The notes below the pieces were generated by a model. The model searched no databases. It saw only the letters and a list, made by a program, of their open reading frames with translations, and was not told the origin of the DNA. From Pectinophora gossypiella (taxonomy: Eukaryota > Arthropoda > Insecta > Lepidoptera > Gelechiidae), in contig NC_065408.1 of the NCBI RefSeq assembly GCF_024362695.1, forward strand, positions 8,246,001 to 8,310,000: 64,000 bases of DNA, written 5' to 3'. Below are positions 47,715-62,300 of the stretch, piece after piece. Position numbers and translations under genes: made by a program. The number at the start of each line of letters is the position of its first letter. The first letter of the stretch is position 1.

Positions 47715-50700
47715 GTTAGTATCAAAAGTTCTTAATTTTCCATCACACCAGTTATTAGTCCCATCCCATCATTTATCATCATGAAGCTAAGTTCGATGCC
47801 CCTAGCTCTAGTAACCTAACGTGCTAGACAGACAGACAGCGATGAATTATTACCGGTCACCGTTTTTTTGAAGTATTTTAATTGATCACAAGTTCCGAGA
47901 CGGTACAATTTGGATCACACATAAAGTAGAGCATGACAAAAGGTTGCTCAAGTTCATTCAAAGCTTAAGAAACTTTTGCACGTGAAATCTACTGTATAGT
48001 CGACAGAGTTCATTGACAGGCACGTGTATAGCCTATGTGTTAGGCATTTCGTGGTCGTCTCACGCATTGTAAATTCTAATTAGATAGTGATTGGTTCAAC
48101 ATTGAAGAGCGCGATTGTTTGCAATACCGCGTAGAGTCGTTGAGATGGCAATCGCGATTGCCTGGGACAGGTCCTGAATAACAATATCTGCAACAGTTAC
48201 TTAGGTAGTACAGTACATATGTGCTCTTTTTAAATGATCATGCATACATATATTATTTAGATTTCAAGTCAAACTTTGGGCAGTAGACAGCGTCTACCAT
48301 TCGTTCAATACTAATAATGGTTTGGATGCTTACTTTATGTGGATCAAGTTATAAATAATATTCAGTGGTAATATAAAAACAAATTATGTCCATTACGGTT
48401 TTGGCGGATTTCATGAGATATCGAACAGAGTACCTACATAAAGGTGAAATAATTATTGCAATGCGTAAACGGGGCTATCTGAGTTCAAACAACTATGTAA
48501 TCTGGTACCGTGAGCCAAAGGGGCTTCGACCGCTGCCGTCGATAACGCCTAGTACAGTGCGACTGAGCGATCAGCCAGTCGCTAATTGATGCTTATTATA
48601 ATTTGTTAGCACAACAATAAGTGAAAAAGTCGCAACCGCCCCGGCTAGTCTGCAAGTGTCTCCGATGAGACCGTCTTTTAATTAAGTATGTTGCATTTAG
48701 GTACTTAAATTCTTCACGGAGATATACAAGTATGTCAGCAAAAACCAGCTTTCGATAACAGATACAAAGTTTAATTATAACATAGTGTGTATAAATAGTT
48801 TCTAGTGCAATGATAATGCTGTCGGTCATCCAAATTGCGACGCTTCTCACATCATTATAAAGTAACGCAAACTTATTCATTCGCATTGCATGCTTCTATA
48901 ATCTTTCCGAATTATAGAAGCATTTTTAAAAAGTAATCTACTTAACATACGTACCTAATGATTAAGGAAAATACTAATAACATACTTACTTATCTACCGA
49001 CGGCAATTTAATTTATTGTGCTATACAGCTTTTTTTATAAAACTAAGAAAAATACAATGTTATATTTGTAGCTGTTAATATTATATCTCGTAGCTACTGT
49101 GGGACTTAATTATTTTTAGCATATCATGTTGATAATAACTTATTATGTAGGTACTCGTGTCGGCCGATAGATACGTTGGTAATGAAACGAGAGGATGCAG
49201 TTCACTTGCACTCTCTCCTTTTAGTAAACGTTTTATTTGGATAAGTGTCTATATTTGTTTTTCAATATCAATTGATTATTAGAGGCTGAAAGAGTTGGAA
49301 AATTTATCAATTAGGCTGAAGAGTGCGTGGCCGCCACCACAAAACTTTTTGCTCAATTGAATAAATTTTCTAAATTGTGAGAGTTGTAAAAATGGTGATG
49401 GAAGATAGCATTTTTAAAGCATCACGGACCTTGTACCGGAGAGCGGCGTGCTCTAAGTTTGTAGGTACCACGTATTCCAAACTATAAGTAGGTCTGTAAG
49501 ACACCAACCAGAAATTACCTAGTGTTCGATTTAAATACGTCAGCGCCCCAGTACATACTAATTGTGATAAGTAGGTAGGCAACTACTTAATCCTTTTGCA
49601 AGTTTTTTACGCAGTTCGTTAATAATAAAGAACGACTGTTGTACCTATACGGAATCGTAATGCGGGTAAAGTGACCCGGTAATTTTAATTGTGAATTGTA
49701 TGTCAAAGTGTATCTTCCGTGTACGTCATAGCGTGATACGTAATCAGCGAAGTAAGGCGAGCTCAGCTTGGTGACAGCGGCACGGGCGCTGCCGACGAGT
49801 GGGCGTTTGCCGACGCTCCGTCTGTCGGCTCCGGACTCCGACACTGCCAAACACGGCCGGAGCCCGCTGTCCGAGGAACACTGCCCTCGACTAGTAATCG
49901 ACCAGCCGTGCAAACGTCCCGCCCCCGTTTAACTGAGTGACACAATTCCTGACACATTACCTAATAATCCCGACGTACGCTACGATTTCGGAGCGTCATT
50001 GCAATTTTAGATTGATCACTCCCGCTTCACAGACGCATGTTCCGAGATATTAGCGAAAATGTATCTAGGTGTCACCCGTTCCACTGGTTACAATTACCTC
50101 CAACTCATCCTGACCTAACCTACAGACAATACGGATCTTTCTCTGATCCAGCGACACGTCAGTGTACTTACAGAGAGATAAGAGAAATGGGATTTTCCTC
50201 TCTATATGCATAGACTCATACATTATTTTCTCGTTCCTAGACCGCATATATACTCGTTATAAATATCCCACGAATGACCGTGATTAAAATCAATTACTTT
50301 AATTTTGTGAAAAGAGCGACATCCTCCCAAAATGTTACACATAATTGACATTTTGGTTATCGCACCAAACGATCGCAAAACATTATTGAAATATATTACC
50401 CCTAAATTGTTTCACAATTCATATTGTATGAGCTTTAATTATGCTGTCAAAATGCATTACCGATTTCGTTTAGTTGGAGAAGTAGGTACGAGTCGACCAA
50501 ATAGTATCTTCCTACCCCTAATTGAATTGCATTCTACATATTTTTGATAAATATTCTAATTTAAGTACTTAAGAATTTAAAGCAAGGACGTGGTCCTGTT
50601 ACCGAGACCGTGTCTTCAAATTATTTATTTTATAATTATTATTTTTTGCTTTGGTTCTTGTGACGGAATCACTTTAAATAGGTATACCTTAGCAACAATC

Positions 50701-53700
50701 ATGCAATATAATCAAAGTTCTGGCTACAAATGTTCTGTTTTTATGTTACAGTGTGTATGCTCGTTTGCGTAGTTAATTTGGAGTTTTGCAGCGACTAGAG
50801 GTTCCTGAATTTACCTGACAGCCGGTGTTTACCAACACGAAAACACGATTAGGCTAAATTGCGGAATGAAGGAATATTAGAGGCAGAAACAGCCATCAGA
50901 TAAACAGCAAATCGGTAGTACACGAGAAAGTAAGACTATAAACATCACCTCAGATTATTAAGTACGGTAAGTATCTTTTAAATAATTACGGTAATCATAA
51001 ATGGATACTGAATCATTGTCATAGTTTAATTATATTGGGCGTGCTGAATTTCAGTTTTGGTTGAGACATAGACAAGACAGTCAAGACACCCCTTACGTCC
51101 GTTAAGGGAGCGCGTACCTAAAATTTGTTTACATACCAAAGGACTTTTAAGAACTCTATAAGTTGGTATACTACCCATGAGGTTGTGTATTGTTGTTACT
51201 TACTAAAATTTCGTTTTTATATTGCAGCTTTGAATACGGCAGATGAATATAGAGAAGCTGCGGTAGAGGCGAACGGAGCGAACAGTGCGTGTCCACTCAA
51301 CGAGCCACTTGCAGCAGATCGATTGTTTTGGCTGCTCGCAGTCACCTTAATTGCCCATGAATCAAGATGGCTCGACCGCATTTGTATACCCGCACTCCAG
51401 ACATATTATCCCACTATTAAATCCCAAACCAGAATTCTAAATAGCATAAGTTTCAACTGTCTGAGATAGGAAAGATTTTAGTTACCTTCGTTTGCTTAAC
51501 TAGATTTCCAGCCTTTTGCGTATAAGTATATTCTGCACGGTTGGGGGGCATTTGCGGATATCTCGAGTGCGGAAAGCGCATCCTATACACAGTTGCGAAT
51601 ATGTCATCTCATTGTACCGTGCGAAACTCCTGCGCAGCTGAGCCCGCATGCGTCGACCACCCTCGAACAAAACTGAGCAATCAACCCGTGCATGTCCATG
51701 CTTCACAATAAACGTTATCCAAACAAAACAGTCAGTTTAGACAACCCTAGCCGAAAGATATATTATTATTGGTCAGAGTTTAATAACTGACGACCTTGCT
51801 CTCACAGTGCACGCGTTTGATATAATTTGGTTAGTGCTTTTAGGAAGGCGACCGAAACTTTATACCTACAATAATTTGAATTTAGGTATGTCTCCGTTAT
51901 CTTTATATGAAGTTGAGTCGTTCCTTTATTAATAAATTACGACTAAAATAAAACGATCTTGGCTTTATCGGGTTTTGATGGTCATAACACATACTAGAGT
52001 CAGTTTATAAAAATATGTGACTTCTTTGAGAAATTATCAAAGCATCTAGGTACTCGTGTAATTTAAACAAAACATAAATTTTATAAACCTAATAGTATCT
52101 CGTGATTGGTGTAACGTGGTTGCGGTGTACAGTGTGCCCTTGGCGAGGCTTAACGCGAACCAGATACGTTGTTGATAAACTAAAGTTAACACGAGTTTGT
52201 CACGATTGTACAGGGGTCGTTAGCGACCCGCAGGTTATTGAACAGTTTTGGCACTTCCTTTCACTATGCAAACATCAGCAGGCACCTTGACACTAGAGGT
52301 TGTTAACCGGTGCATTAGACGGAGCACAATTGAGGCCAGTGTGTGAGCGAGTTCAAGAGCAATTTAGGTTCCGTAGGTCAGTTCGCCAAAGGTAACCTTG
52401 ACATTGACCACAAAAAAGAACACCTGGGGCGACGATTTCAACGCAGTGTTAACGTAAACTAACATGCGATAGTTTTTAGTCGGGCGTGACCTCGCAGTTC
52501 GTTGAGATAACAATATATTTTATTAGATAAACTAACATCATCCAAGAAGCCCATTATCCTATAATAAGGTATGCAGTGTTATTAGCTCTCTAGTCTCGAC
52601 TAATGGAGTAAATACTAGATCTTTCGTTGCATTCACGATCTATTTATTTACTACCGTATAGTAGTAGATATTAACAGAACTCGCAAAGCAGACGGATTAT
52701 CTGCGTGTGTGAATTTCTAGATCTATTTATAGTTATTAAGACAGTAGGGAGCTGAACCACACGAAGTGCACGAGTGTGCAAACATCACACGCAATGGGGC
52801 AATAACTCGTCACAACTTCTTTCATGCTATAAACCGATCGAAAATAGCGCCACTTGCATTTTAGTAAGCCGTCGGGACATAATTCCAGGAGATACAAGAC
52901 CGCAGACAGAAATAAAAGAAACAGTTCATAAATTAAATAAACTGACGCGTTGCCGGCAATAACCTTCTTGTCCTGCTTTCATCGAGGGCTGGGTCAGATT
53001 TAGCACACAGATCACGTGAAATATTAAATACAAAATTGCACGACTATTAGCAATAGATTATATAAAAATGTATTATCAAAAATAAAATGGACGTAATCAT
53101 TCCTTCCTATAAAAAGATTGCGTCTATTTTCGTGCATTTATTAGTCAAGAACCATCCATTTGTTTTAATCGGCAGTATGTAGAGTCAGTACCACGACATT
53201 ACTCAATTGCTGTTGGTACAATCTTGTTGCACCCCTATTTTGAGTCGTTCAAGAAAAAGAGGATGTACGATAATGCGTGATTGTTGATTGCAATGTGCAC
53301 TTTGCATCAATGCAGTCAGGACGTCGATTTCAATTTAAACACGTCCTGCTTTCTCAACTTATTCTTGTTATTGTAAGGGGTAATTTTTTTAAACCACTAT
53401 CACATCCTGTGTTCATGATCTCTGGTTACTGTTATCAGGATGTGATTATGGGTAATAACAGGTCTCGTTAGGTACTTCAACTTTAAAAGTGTTAATGTTT
53501 TTCCTCAATTGATTCTGAACAAGTTGCAACTGTTGATATTTAGTTAGTGGACCTTACTCTGGTTAATACATTTCACGTAGAATTAGTTACCTATAATATT
53601 AAACACGGAGTAAGTATCCATTACAACAAATTTGTATTACCTATACTTCGAACATTTTAAAAAATAATTAAGCATGAAGACGTGTACCTAACTATACATA

Positions 53701-54012
53701 AGCTGGGTCAATTAAACTTACTTGAATAATTCATGAGTAAGCTTGCATTGTTTATTTTTTGTCTTCATTGTGCATTGTTTTAGATTCAACATAACTAGGT
53801 ACCTACTCAATACCATGAAAATATATGGCGTGACTGGTTTTGGTAAGTCCTGAGCTCTATCCTCGCTCAGTTCTGCAGGAGAAGAATTTAACAATATTTG
53901 GGTACCTAGTCAAAATTAAGGAAAATAAGGAAGAGGAACAGGAGGTAGTGGGTAAAGTAAGGAATGCGTACGACTTGTAAGCACTGCCTATTAGAGTATC
54001 CCTAGCTAACAA

Positions 54013-54095
54013 CATCCGGTCAAGTAGTGGATGCAATCAATTGCCATCCGAGGGATATACCTATACCTACAATAAGTCACGCTAACAAAAAAAAA
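54013..54095 (+). repeat. retroelement 3' end with poly(A)
   Basis: CATCCGGTCAAGTAGT ... AATAAGTCACGC followed by an A run is a diverged relative of 33872-33934. Confidence 0.45.
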
Positions 54096-55169
54096 TGCCA
54101 CATGCTTAGCTACCACACATAGCTTCATCGAATATGTAAAGGAAATTACCACCACCAGACCGGAGCTAAGCTTAAAACAAACGATCCTACATGTGATTAG
54201 TACTCCATTGATTTCGAATAACTATTTAGATAAAAACCACATTCGATGGTGGAAAAGCTACCTTAGTGAAAGGACTAGGTGGATCCTACGGTGCAACCAA
54301 TAAATCCAGCTACAAAACAAACGACACGAAAACGGCGCGAAAATATCATTCGAACTAGAGGAAGTAGGTATGCATCGCTTGTTGCTATGGCCGCGTAAAT
54401 TGAAACATAGTTGGGTTGGTAGAGTCTAATCTCAACAATCAAAAACCTGTGATCTTGCTGACAATGCGCTCCGTCCAATGGTACATGATTTATATAAAAT
54501 TATGCTCGAGTTGAAAAAGACGCCTATTTTCCACCGGGGTAAGCAGAATAGAATATAATGAAAAAGAAAAGGTACTTAGGCACCTATACATATAAATCGA
54601 TTTCGTGTCCTGGGTGATAGTCAACTACCTAGCGTTCCGCCCGCGACGTCTCGGTAAGTACCTTCTTTAAATCCGTCTGCGAAGTATTTTGTTCATCTTT
54701 CGATATACTATATACATCTAAAATATGTCTGGGACTTTGGCCGTGAAAAGGTAATAGGAAACAGTTACTTTTGCAAATTATACATACCTAGTTTTTTTAT
54801 AGTGAATGTGATGCGTCTTTTTTACCGCATCTCTCTGTATGTTGGGTGATCCACCGGTATTTTACCGCTAGGTCGTCCGACATATGCTTGTGGAGCTGAG
54901 GCATGCCTTTCTGGCAGTAGACAGCACAGAACAGAAATAAATGGTGCTTTTGGTGTTAGAGGCCAAGATCCACGTCGCGCGTCGGGTCGCTGCGCCTCGG
55001 GATTCTGACTTACTACTTAGTAATTCGTAGAATGTTGGTAATAATGAAGGAAGTAAATAATATTGTGGAAAAAGTTACCAAAACCACCTCCTGGAACTCA
55101 TACACTTTCGTGAAAGCAACACAACAATAGAAGCAAGAAAATATTTTATGCGAAATTTGTTTCTACTGA

Positions 55170-55600
55170 ACGCATCCTTTTTTTTTTTTTTTTTGTTTTT
55201 GTTTTCCCCGAAGGGTAAGGCAAAGGGAACTATGCCCATACAGCCATGTCTTACGTATTTTTTTTTCTTGATGATTAATGAAATGATGAAAGGTGATGAA
55301 TGATGATGATGAAACCTAAGCCCCCACCCTCGGAGTAGACTCCTACTCCGAACCCCAAACGAATTAACTCAAAAGTCCGCATAAACTTTTGAGCTATGAA
55401 GCGGCTTCCCAGCACGAAGCGAAAATAGGCAGATACACTTTGTTCATTGAATACTCCAATATAATAACACTCGCGAATGTCTTCTGACTAACTTAATGCG
55501 ATCATTAACCACAAAACACCACTTCGTATTAATTATTTAGATTACTCAATGAAGAAAGCAACTGTCCCGTTCCCGTTTCCCGCCGAAAAGCCCCTGAACG
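55170..55600 (-). repeat. non-LTR retrotransposon 3' fragment, minus orientation
   Basis: A 16-base T run (reverse poly(A)) leads into CCCCGAAGGGTAAGGCAAAG and CTCGGAGTAGACTCCTACTC, a recurrent lepidopteran LINE 3' structure. It ends near CCGTTTCCCGCCGAAAAG. The limits are approximate. Confidence 0.5.
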
Positions 55601-56016
55601 CATCCGTATAAAACTGTCAGTGAATGAAATGTCATTTTGTATGTCCATAGTGTTCATATAGCTCTATTGCCAAATGTATTACGACTGTGCTTTACACTGC
55701 CACTATGCTGCATATTTTTGAATACACAAAACAGTGAAAAAGGGTAGTACTTGGGTAGTACAGATTTCAATTATTATATTTTACCATTTATAAAGCTACG
55801 GAAACACGAGTGTCGGGCGATATTATCGTTATCGTAGTTTGTAACCTATTAGTAAATTCAAGTTTATAGTTATTTTATATTAATGACGACAGTAATTGAA
55901 CAGAAAATATGGAAATATGAGAATTTTATGTCTTTCTGTCTGCCATTTCGTTGGTATAAAGCTTGTAAGTTACATAATATGGTATTAGTTTCCTTGAACA
56001 GTTGGATCAGGTGACA

Positions 56017-58290
56017 ATGAGTAAAATGTTCGCAAAGAATTCCTGTTTTCACATATCTTCACTAGTGAAGTACCATTGGAAGCGTTGTAATCAGTGTATA
56101 AAGTTATTATCGTCAAACGCACCAGAATTATCATTATCCAATGAAGAGCCTTGGCAGATATATTCACAGAAGGTGGCAGATGGAACATTGGTCAAAGATG
56201 CACACCAAGAAAAAGTAGTGAAAGAGCTCCAAAAAGTATATCAAGAAATTATAGCGTTTGACAGGCCCATTATAAAACCACAAAACAGTACATTTTTAAA
56301 CTTTTTTAAAAGAATTGAGCCACAAAAAATTATAGCTCCTAAAGGGCTTTATATCTATGGCAGTGTTGGTGGAGGGAAAACAATGTTGATGGATTTATTT
56401 TATGATACAATTCCGGTAAGTATTCCTATTTCATTGATACATAAATGTAAAAATGGTTATTAATGTCTTTTAGATTTGACCGAGCCAGCTTATCATAAAT
56501 CAATTATTTTTAGATCAAAGAAAAGTTGAGAGTTCACTTCAATTCATTCATGTTGAATATACACGCTAGAATACATGAATTGAAAATTAAGTCTGGAAAA
56601 GGAGCAAGTTCATTTCGCGAAGGGGGTCCTAAACCATTTGATCCTATTCCCCCAGTTGCAGCAGATATCACACAAGAGTCATGGCTCATTTGCTTTGATG
56701 AGTTTCAGGTGAGTTATAAAACTTTATAAAAATATAAAATATTTGACAGAGCTGTAGTATAGCAAAATATAGTAGAAGGTGGTCAACTATTTTTACTAAA
56801 TGTATCTTGATGGCTAAAGACATAAAAAAAAATTAAACAAATAAAATTGTATTTAATGCAAGATTTATAAATAGGTTGCACAAATATTGTAAAGTATACC
56901 ATAATAATTAATGTATGAGTTATTGACTTATTGTTGTATTTTATTTACAGGTAACAGACATAGGTGATGCAATGATTTTAAAACGTTTGTTTACTCAGTT
57001 GTTTGATAATGGATGTGTTGTGATAGCCACAAGTAACAGAAAACCTGATGATTTGTACAAAAATGGGTTACAAAGATCTAACTTTTTGCCTTTTATTCCA
57101 ATATTAAAAGCACATTGCGGTGTTATTCAGTTAGATTCTGGAATAGACTATAGGTTACGTGGTATGGGCAACAAGTACAGTAAATACTTTTTGTAAGTAT
57201 TATTTTGTTTAATTTCCATACTTGTTTCAGTATGGTATTAAAAGAACACATTTAAATAGCAAATGTTATCTGTTGCAGAAATAGTGAGTTAACCCCAGAC
57301 AACAATGCAGTGAACAATTTATTTAAATTTCTCATATCAAAGGAGACTGACACAGTCAGACCTCGTGTTATAAATATTATGGGCAGAAATGTCAAGTTTG
57401 CTAAAGCTTGTGGGAGGGTTTTAGATTCTACTTTCGTGGAATTGTGTGATAGAGTAAGTTCAATGTTTTTCTGTGGTGGCTGATAACGAAATAATTTTCT
57501 AGTAGTTGGCTTAAATAAATTGTACCTTTATGTTCTCATAACAAGTCAATTAATTAATGTTTTTGTATTTTGTTATATTATCTTAATAATTATAATTCTT
57601 GTTTTTCAGCCTCTTGGTGCTAGTGATTACCTTGTGATATCTAAGACTTTCCACACTGTATTCATAAGGGATTTACCCCAGTTGTCTATAATTCGTCATA
57701 GATCTCAGTTGAGGAGATTCATTACTTTAATTGACACATTGTATGACAATAGAGTGAGGGTATGTACCTATTTCTAAATGCCGTCATTCATTCAGTTTGA
57801 GTGTACTTTAAGTCGTAAACGTGTCGTCATTTACAGGTTGTCATATCAGCAGATGTTGAGCCAAAGGAACTTTTGTCATTGGATGAAATTGATGAAGTTG
57901 GTGACTCAGACAGAATGTTAATGGATGATTTGAGAATTACAAAAGATTCTGTAAGTATTTTGATCATCCAAATTAAGAATCAGTCATCCAACTATCAGCA
58001 AATGTATTGGTAGAACAATAGAATGGCGTAAGCATCTTTAAAGACTACGATTATAGTTTTTGATGTCTAATGATGTGCATTCTTTATAAATCGACCAGTA
58101 GTAATAGCACCATTCTGGAGAAGGATAGTTGCCATTATACGACTCATTTTATGATTGCTTTCAGGAGGATGCAAAAGCTGCGATATTTACAGGCGAAGAA
58201 GAAAGATTCGCGTGTGAAAGGTGCCTTTCTAGAATAATGGAAATGCAGACGGACGAATACTGGGAAAAGTGGGGAAAGCATATAAATTGA
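56017..58290 (+). CDS. AFG1-like mitochondrial AAA ATPase (AFG1L/LACE1), 466 aa
   Basis: Seven exons (56017-56415, 56514-56708, 56951-57192, 57279-57453, 57610-57759, 57837-57950, 58165-58290) close in frame. The ATG at 56017 follows no in-frame alternative and gives a basic, Ser-rich N-terminus fitting a mitochondrial presequence. Walker A is GSVGGGKT (115-122), with LMDLFYD after it. Walker B is LICFDEFQ (191-198), followed by [14 protein letters not shown], sensor-like [20 protein letters not shown] and FLPFIPIL, all features of the AFG1 family (Pfam AFG1_ATPase). Family members act in the mitochondrial inner membrane in quality control of respiratory-chain subunits. The C-terminus is complete ([11 protein letters not shown]). 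It is convergent with TFIIE-alpha, 1.0 kb between stops. Confidence 0.95.
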
Positions 58291-59302
58291 CGATTTATTG
58301 TAGTTAGAACAATATCTAGCAAATTAACATATTTCATGCTACTTACAAAGATTTTGCACTTTCATATTATGCTAAGTTACCTTAGGTTGTACTGAGTTCC
58401 AAGCAATAACTGATACTCAATTACGTTATTTATTTGCCATATAATTATAGAGTAGTAAAAAAAGTATTGTTTGTAAACTTTTTCTTATTCTTATTTTTAA
58501 GCGGACGTAACTAGGTAAAAGAATTTCGTTGTATTTGTTGACGTTAAAAAATGAGATTTTGCGCTTAAAAAGTATTAGCTAACATTCTGATTATTTATAT
58601 ACTTAATAATTTTAGCAATTGTTACTTTAGTACATTCATACACATTTAAAGTAGTACGCGAGGAGAATTAGCGGAATAAGCGGAGATGTTACAATGCAGC
58701 TAATACCTACACCTCACCAATTATACGTTAGTTATAGTTGTCGAGGCCCATGTTTGAAAAATCATCGTAAAGGATTTACAAAGATATATGAGTTTTCTTA
58801 TCTGCTAGACGAGACATCGCTTGGCGTAGTTAACACAAATTGTACAATAAGCTATTCAATCAAAAATTAAATGTTTTGATATTTTGGGGGCATTTAGTTC
58901 TGCATTGTGCAATCTCCATTAATTATGTTTTTGTGGTCATATTAAGAAATAATTTATTTTGTTAATTTATTTTATTATTAATAAAAAACGTTTGCGTGAA
59001 TTGGGTTGGCATTATTTTTAAATTACCTTGTTTTTATTACAAGTAGACTTACGACGTTTTCGATAAAGTTACTGTAGCTGTGTAATACTAATGGCATACT
59101 TACTTCATCTGGTTACTTGTGGCCGACCTTAACCCATTAGGGAATACAGGTGTGAGTTTACGTAACGTTATACGCAAGGAAAGTTCAATCAATATTAACA
59201 TTACCCATCTGATCAATATCCGCGGGTTATCGAGCAAAAGCACGAAGAAAAACGAAATTCTCTTATGACGTTTTATTTATAACATTTTCTCTTACCTATA
59301 AT
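58291..59302. other. intergenic AT-rich stretch between convergent genes
   Basis: No coding potential was recognised. It holds the 3' UTRs of the AFG1-like gene and TFIIE-alpha; plus-strand AATAAA-like signals occur (for example near 58980). Confidence 0.45.
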
Positions 59303-62300
59303 CTAATCGTACATATGACTGTAGTACTCCTGGTAGACTTGTATATAGGTCTCCTTCTCTGCGGGCGTCATCTGGGCGATGACGTCATCGTCTATGCTGG
59401 TCAAAGGAACGGCCTTGCCGTTCACCATCACCGTAGGGGCGTTGTCATCCGAGTCGGAATCCTCGCTCTCCATTTCAGCTGGAAAACATTCCAGAATTAT
59501 TATGTTATGTTGAATTATTGCTTGTTTCGATGGAGCTGTGGTAGCCCAGTTGGAAGGACGCTCCAATCCCATCACGGGCCTAAACCAATGATATTCGAAT
59601 TCATGTTTGGATCATAAATTACTATGACGTGCTCGGTGAAGGAAAACATCGTGAGGAAACACACATTCTTCCCGAGAAATGCGTCTTGTAAGCATGTGAC
59701 CTAACCTGTAATGGGATGGTTTTCACTTTGCTGGGTGCAAGTTCAGACAGGTAGTCGCTTCTGTAAAAAGCCGGACCTGTCAAATCTTTAGGTTAGGTAA
59801 GCGGACCCTGTGAAAAACTGGACTAAGCTAGGGAGATGACGGACCCATTGGGCAGTGACTGATTTCAATGAAACTAATTGACAACTCAATAATTGTATGC
59901 AGATACTGCGACGGGACTTGTTTCATGGCGCGGACTCTATATAGGTTGTGAGAAGCTGCAGTAGTTTTGGGTGGATGAGACGTTCGTTATTTCATCATCA
60001 TCAGCCCATTAACGTCCCCACTGCTGGGGCACGGGCCTTCCCTATGGATGGGTAGGGAGATCGGGCCTTAAACCATCACGCTAATGCAGCCGGGACCAAC
60101 GGCTTAACGTGCCTTCCGAAGCACGGAGGAGCTCGAGATGAAAACTTTTTTTTTGTGGTCACCCATCCAATGGCCGGCCTTTGCGAAAGTTGCTTTACTT
60201 CAACAATCGCAGACCGAGTGCGTTAACCGCTGCCGCCACCGAGTTCGTTATTTAAAAAATGTCAATTCATAGTGTAACCATGTTACCTACTGAATAAAGA
60301 TATTTTTGAACTTGTGTACTGTGAAATTTGTTGAACGTGACCTCACTGTTGATGATTCTTCTCACATTCTCTCTTATGTTTTTGTCATCGCATCATTACC
60401 ATATTTTATCGCCTCAAGGCTATTTGATTGCTATTAAAATAATTGCTTTTTTTGGTCTTGAATATCTACACCATTGCCTTACCCCATGCTGTTGATCTAT
60501 AATTCTCATACTATATGGTTGTTAATTAACAGTACACTTACCCACAGCAGGCAATTCGTCTTTGAGTTTGTACGGGTCTTTTGATTCGTTATCGCTGGAA
60601 TCTGAGCTTTCATCTTTCAAGGCATTCGTAGCCGAGGTTCCTGCAAAGGGATAATGTAAGTTCAATACAGATTTGATGACAGTTGCACAGGATGGCGTGA
60701 AAGAGAAGAGGTCTATACTCAGCAGTGGCTGGCTGAATAGATAGTATATGACCAATACTGCTTTGCCGTTTGCAGCACAACTCCCATAATATAATAACCT
60801 CATCTTCTATCGTGTAAGTTGAGAGGTGGAGTACCAACGCCATTAACCCTGGTGTCAGAGTTACTATTGCGCCGCCAAAGGCCCCTGACTCATGTAAGGA
60901 CTACTTACTTACATCAGTAAGCAGTAACCGGGACCAACGGATCATCTTACTTTCGGGTAATCAGGTTATCAGCCTGTAATGTCCTAACCAAACTAGGGAC
61001 CACAAAGTAATTTTTGTGGTATGTCCCCACCGGGAATTGAACCCGGAACCTCCGGATCGCGCTCAACGCTCAACCACTGGACCTCGGAGGTCGTCCCTCA
61101 TAATAACAATACACATATATAGTTGTAAAACTATTCATCCTAACTTTTGGATCGAATAATATAAAAAAACCAACAATATTTTAGTTGTGATACAAACGCG
61201 AGGTGGCCGCGACGTGTCACTACCAGCAAGTACGTAAATAAGTACCTACACTTACCGTCGTGAGATAACTGCGTCTAACTTAAAATTAAAAAAAGAAAAA
61301 CAAATCTTAAAATAAATAGTGCATCTGGGGGGTTAAAAAAGGCCACATCGAAGCAATTCATCTAAAAAAGCAAAATTGCAATTTGTCATTTGCGCATATA
61401 AAATTAAGTGCGCAATGCAATCAAATGTCAAACAGCAATATTGCTTTCTTAGATGAATTGCTTTGACGTGGCCTTTTTCACCCCATTTTACCTGTATTTT
61501 GTTTCTCGTGAGCCAGTAAGACAGACATAATGTCGTCGTTCTTCTCTTTGCCGGCAACTTTGGCGTTGCTTGCGTTGCTCGCCGCTTTCTCCAACGCAGC
61601 GTCTGCCGATTGCGCGTTTTCGTTCTGAAAAAATGACAAAGTATTAGACTACAACCATAGAATATGGAATAATACTACGTATAGAATGGCAACTCTCCGC
61701 TCCCCACCAGCGGCTGAGCTAGGTTTAGCTCACCCCCCCTGGAACATAGTTTGGACTTGAATCGTAAGTATAGTCTCAGACGTCACACACACAGATGCGC
61801 GTGTAAGATAACGTGTAGAGTGTGTGTAAAACGAGGATGTTTAAAAAAATCTGCTTCCGGCACCGCCTCTATTACATTAATACAGGGTGTTAGTGACATC
61901 ATAACGAAAACTTTTCATAAATTTTCCGGCAAGAAACTCCACTTGATACCAACACAGAATCGTGGTCTGAATCATCCCCGCTCAGTATTTGTTATGGTGT
62001 TACCACATCCCGGACACTTCTTACATACAAGTCACGCGCACAGGCGCCTGGCTAAAATACGATTGAAGACTAAAGTAAGACTGAGGGGGTGAAGTAAACC
62101 TAGCTCAGCCGCTGGAGGGGAGCGGAGAGTTGCCGTACTATAGGTACGAAGTATTCCTTATTGTATGGTATAACTGAAATGGTACCTGGTCGTTGGTAAC
62201 GATGGTGCTCTCGACCATCCAGACGGGGCGCTCCTTGCGCTGCGCTGCGGCGTCGGCGTTGGTATCCGTCTCGCCGATAGTAACATCCACGCGTGTCTCC

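Larger units (their letters stand above)
47715..56016. other. 8.3-kb spacer or myoglianin intron
   Basis: I found no exon with recognisable coding content and no TGF-beta ligand motif. Contents seen: a CpG-rich patch at about 49750-49930 without a convincing exon, a retroelement 3' tail at 54013-54095, and a poly-T-initiated LINE 3' end at about 55170-55600. Open frames at 48386-48589 and 51125-51469 have no family resemblance. Confidence 0.45.

Noticed and set aside
47018..47725. 235-aa minus-strand Arg/Ala-rich open frame
   Set aside because: It is a by-product of high GC opposite the myoglianin-type exon; composition is repetitive and unlike a protein family.
49750..49930. CpG-rich patch as a possible myoglianin exon or promoter
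   Set aside because: No frame matches the TGF-beta prodomain or ligand and no good splice pair brackets it.
51125..51469. Possible exon with acceptor-like TATTGCAG and frame starting near 51228
   Set aside because: No recognised motif or downstream partner exon was found; the match to splice consensus alone is not enough.
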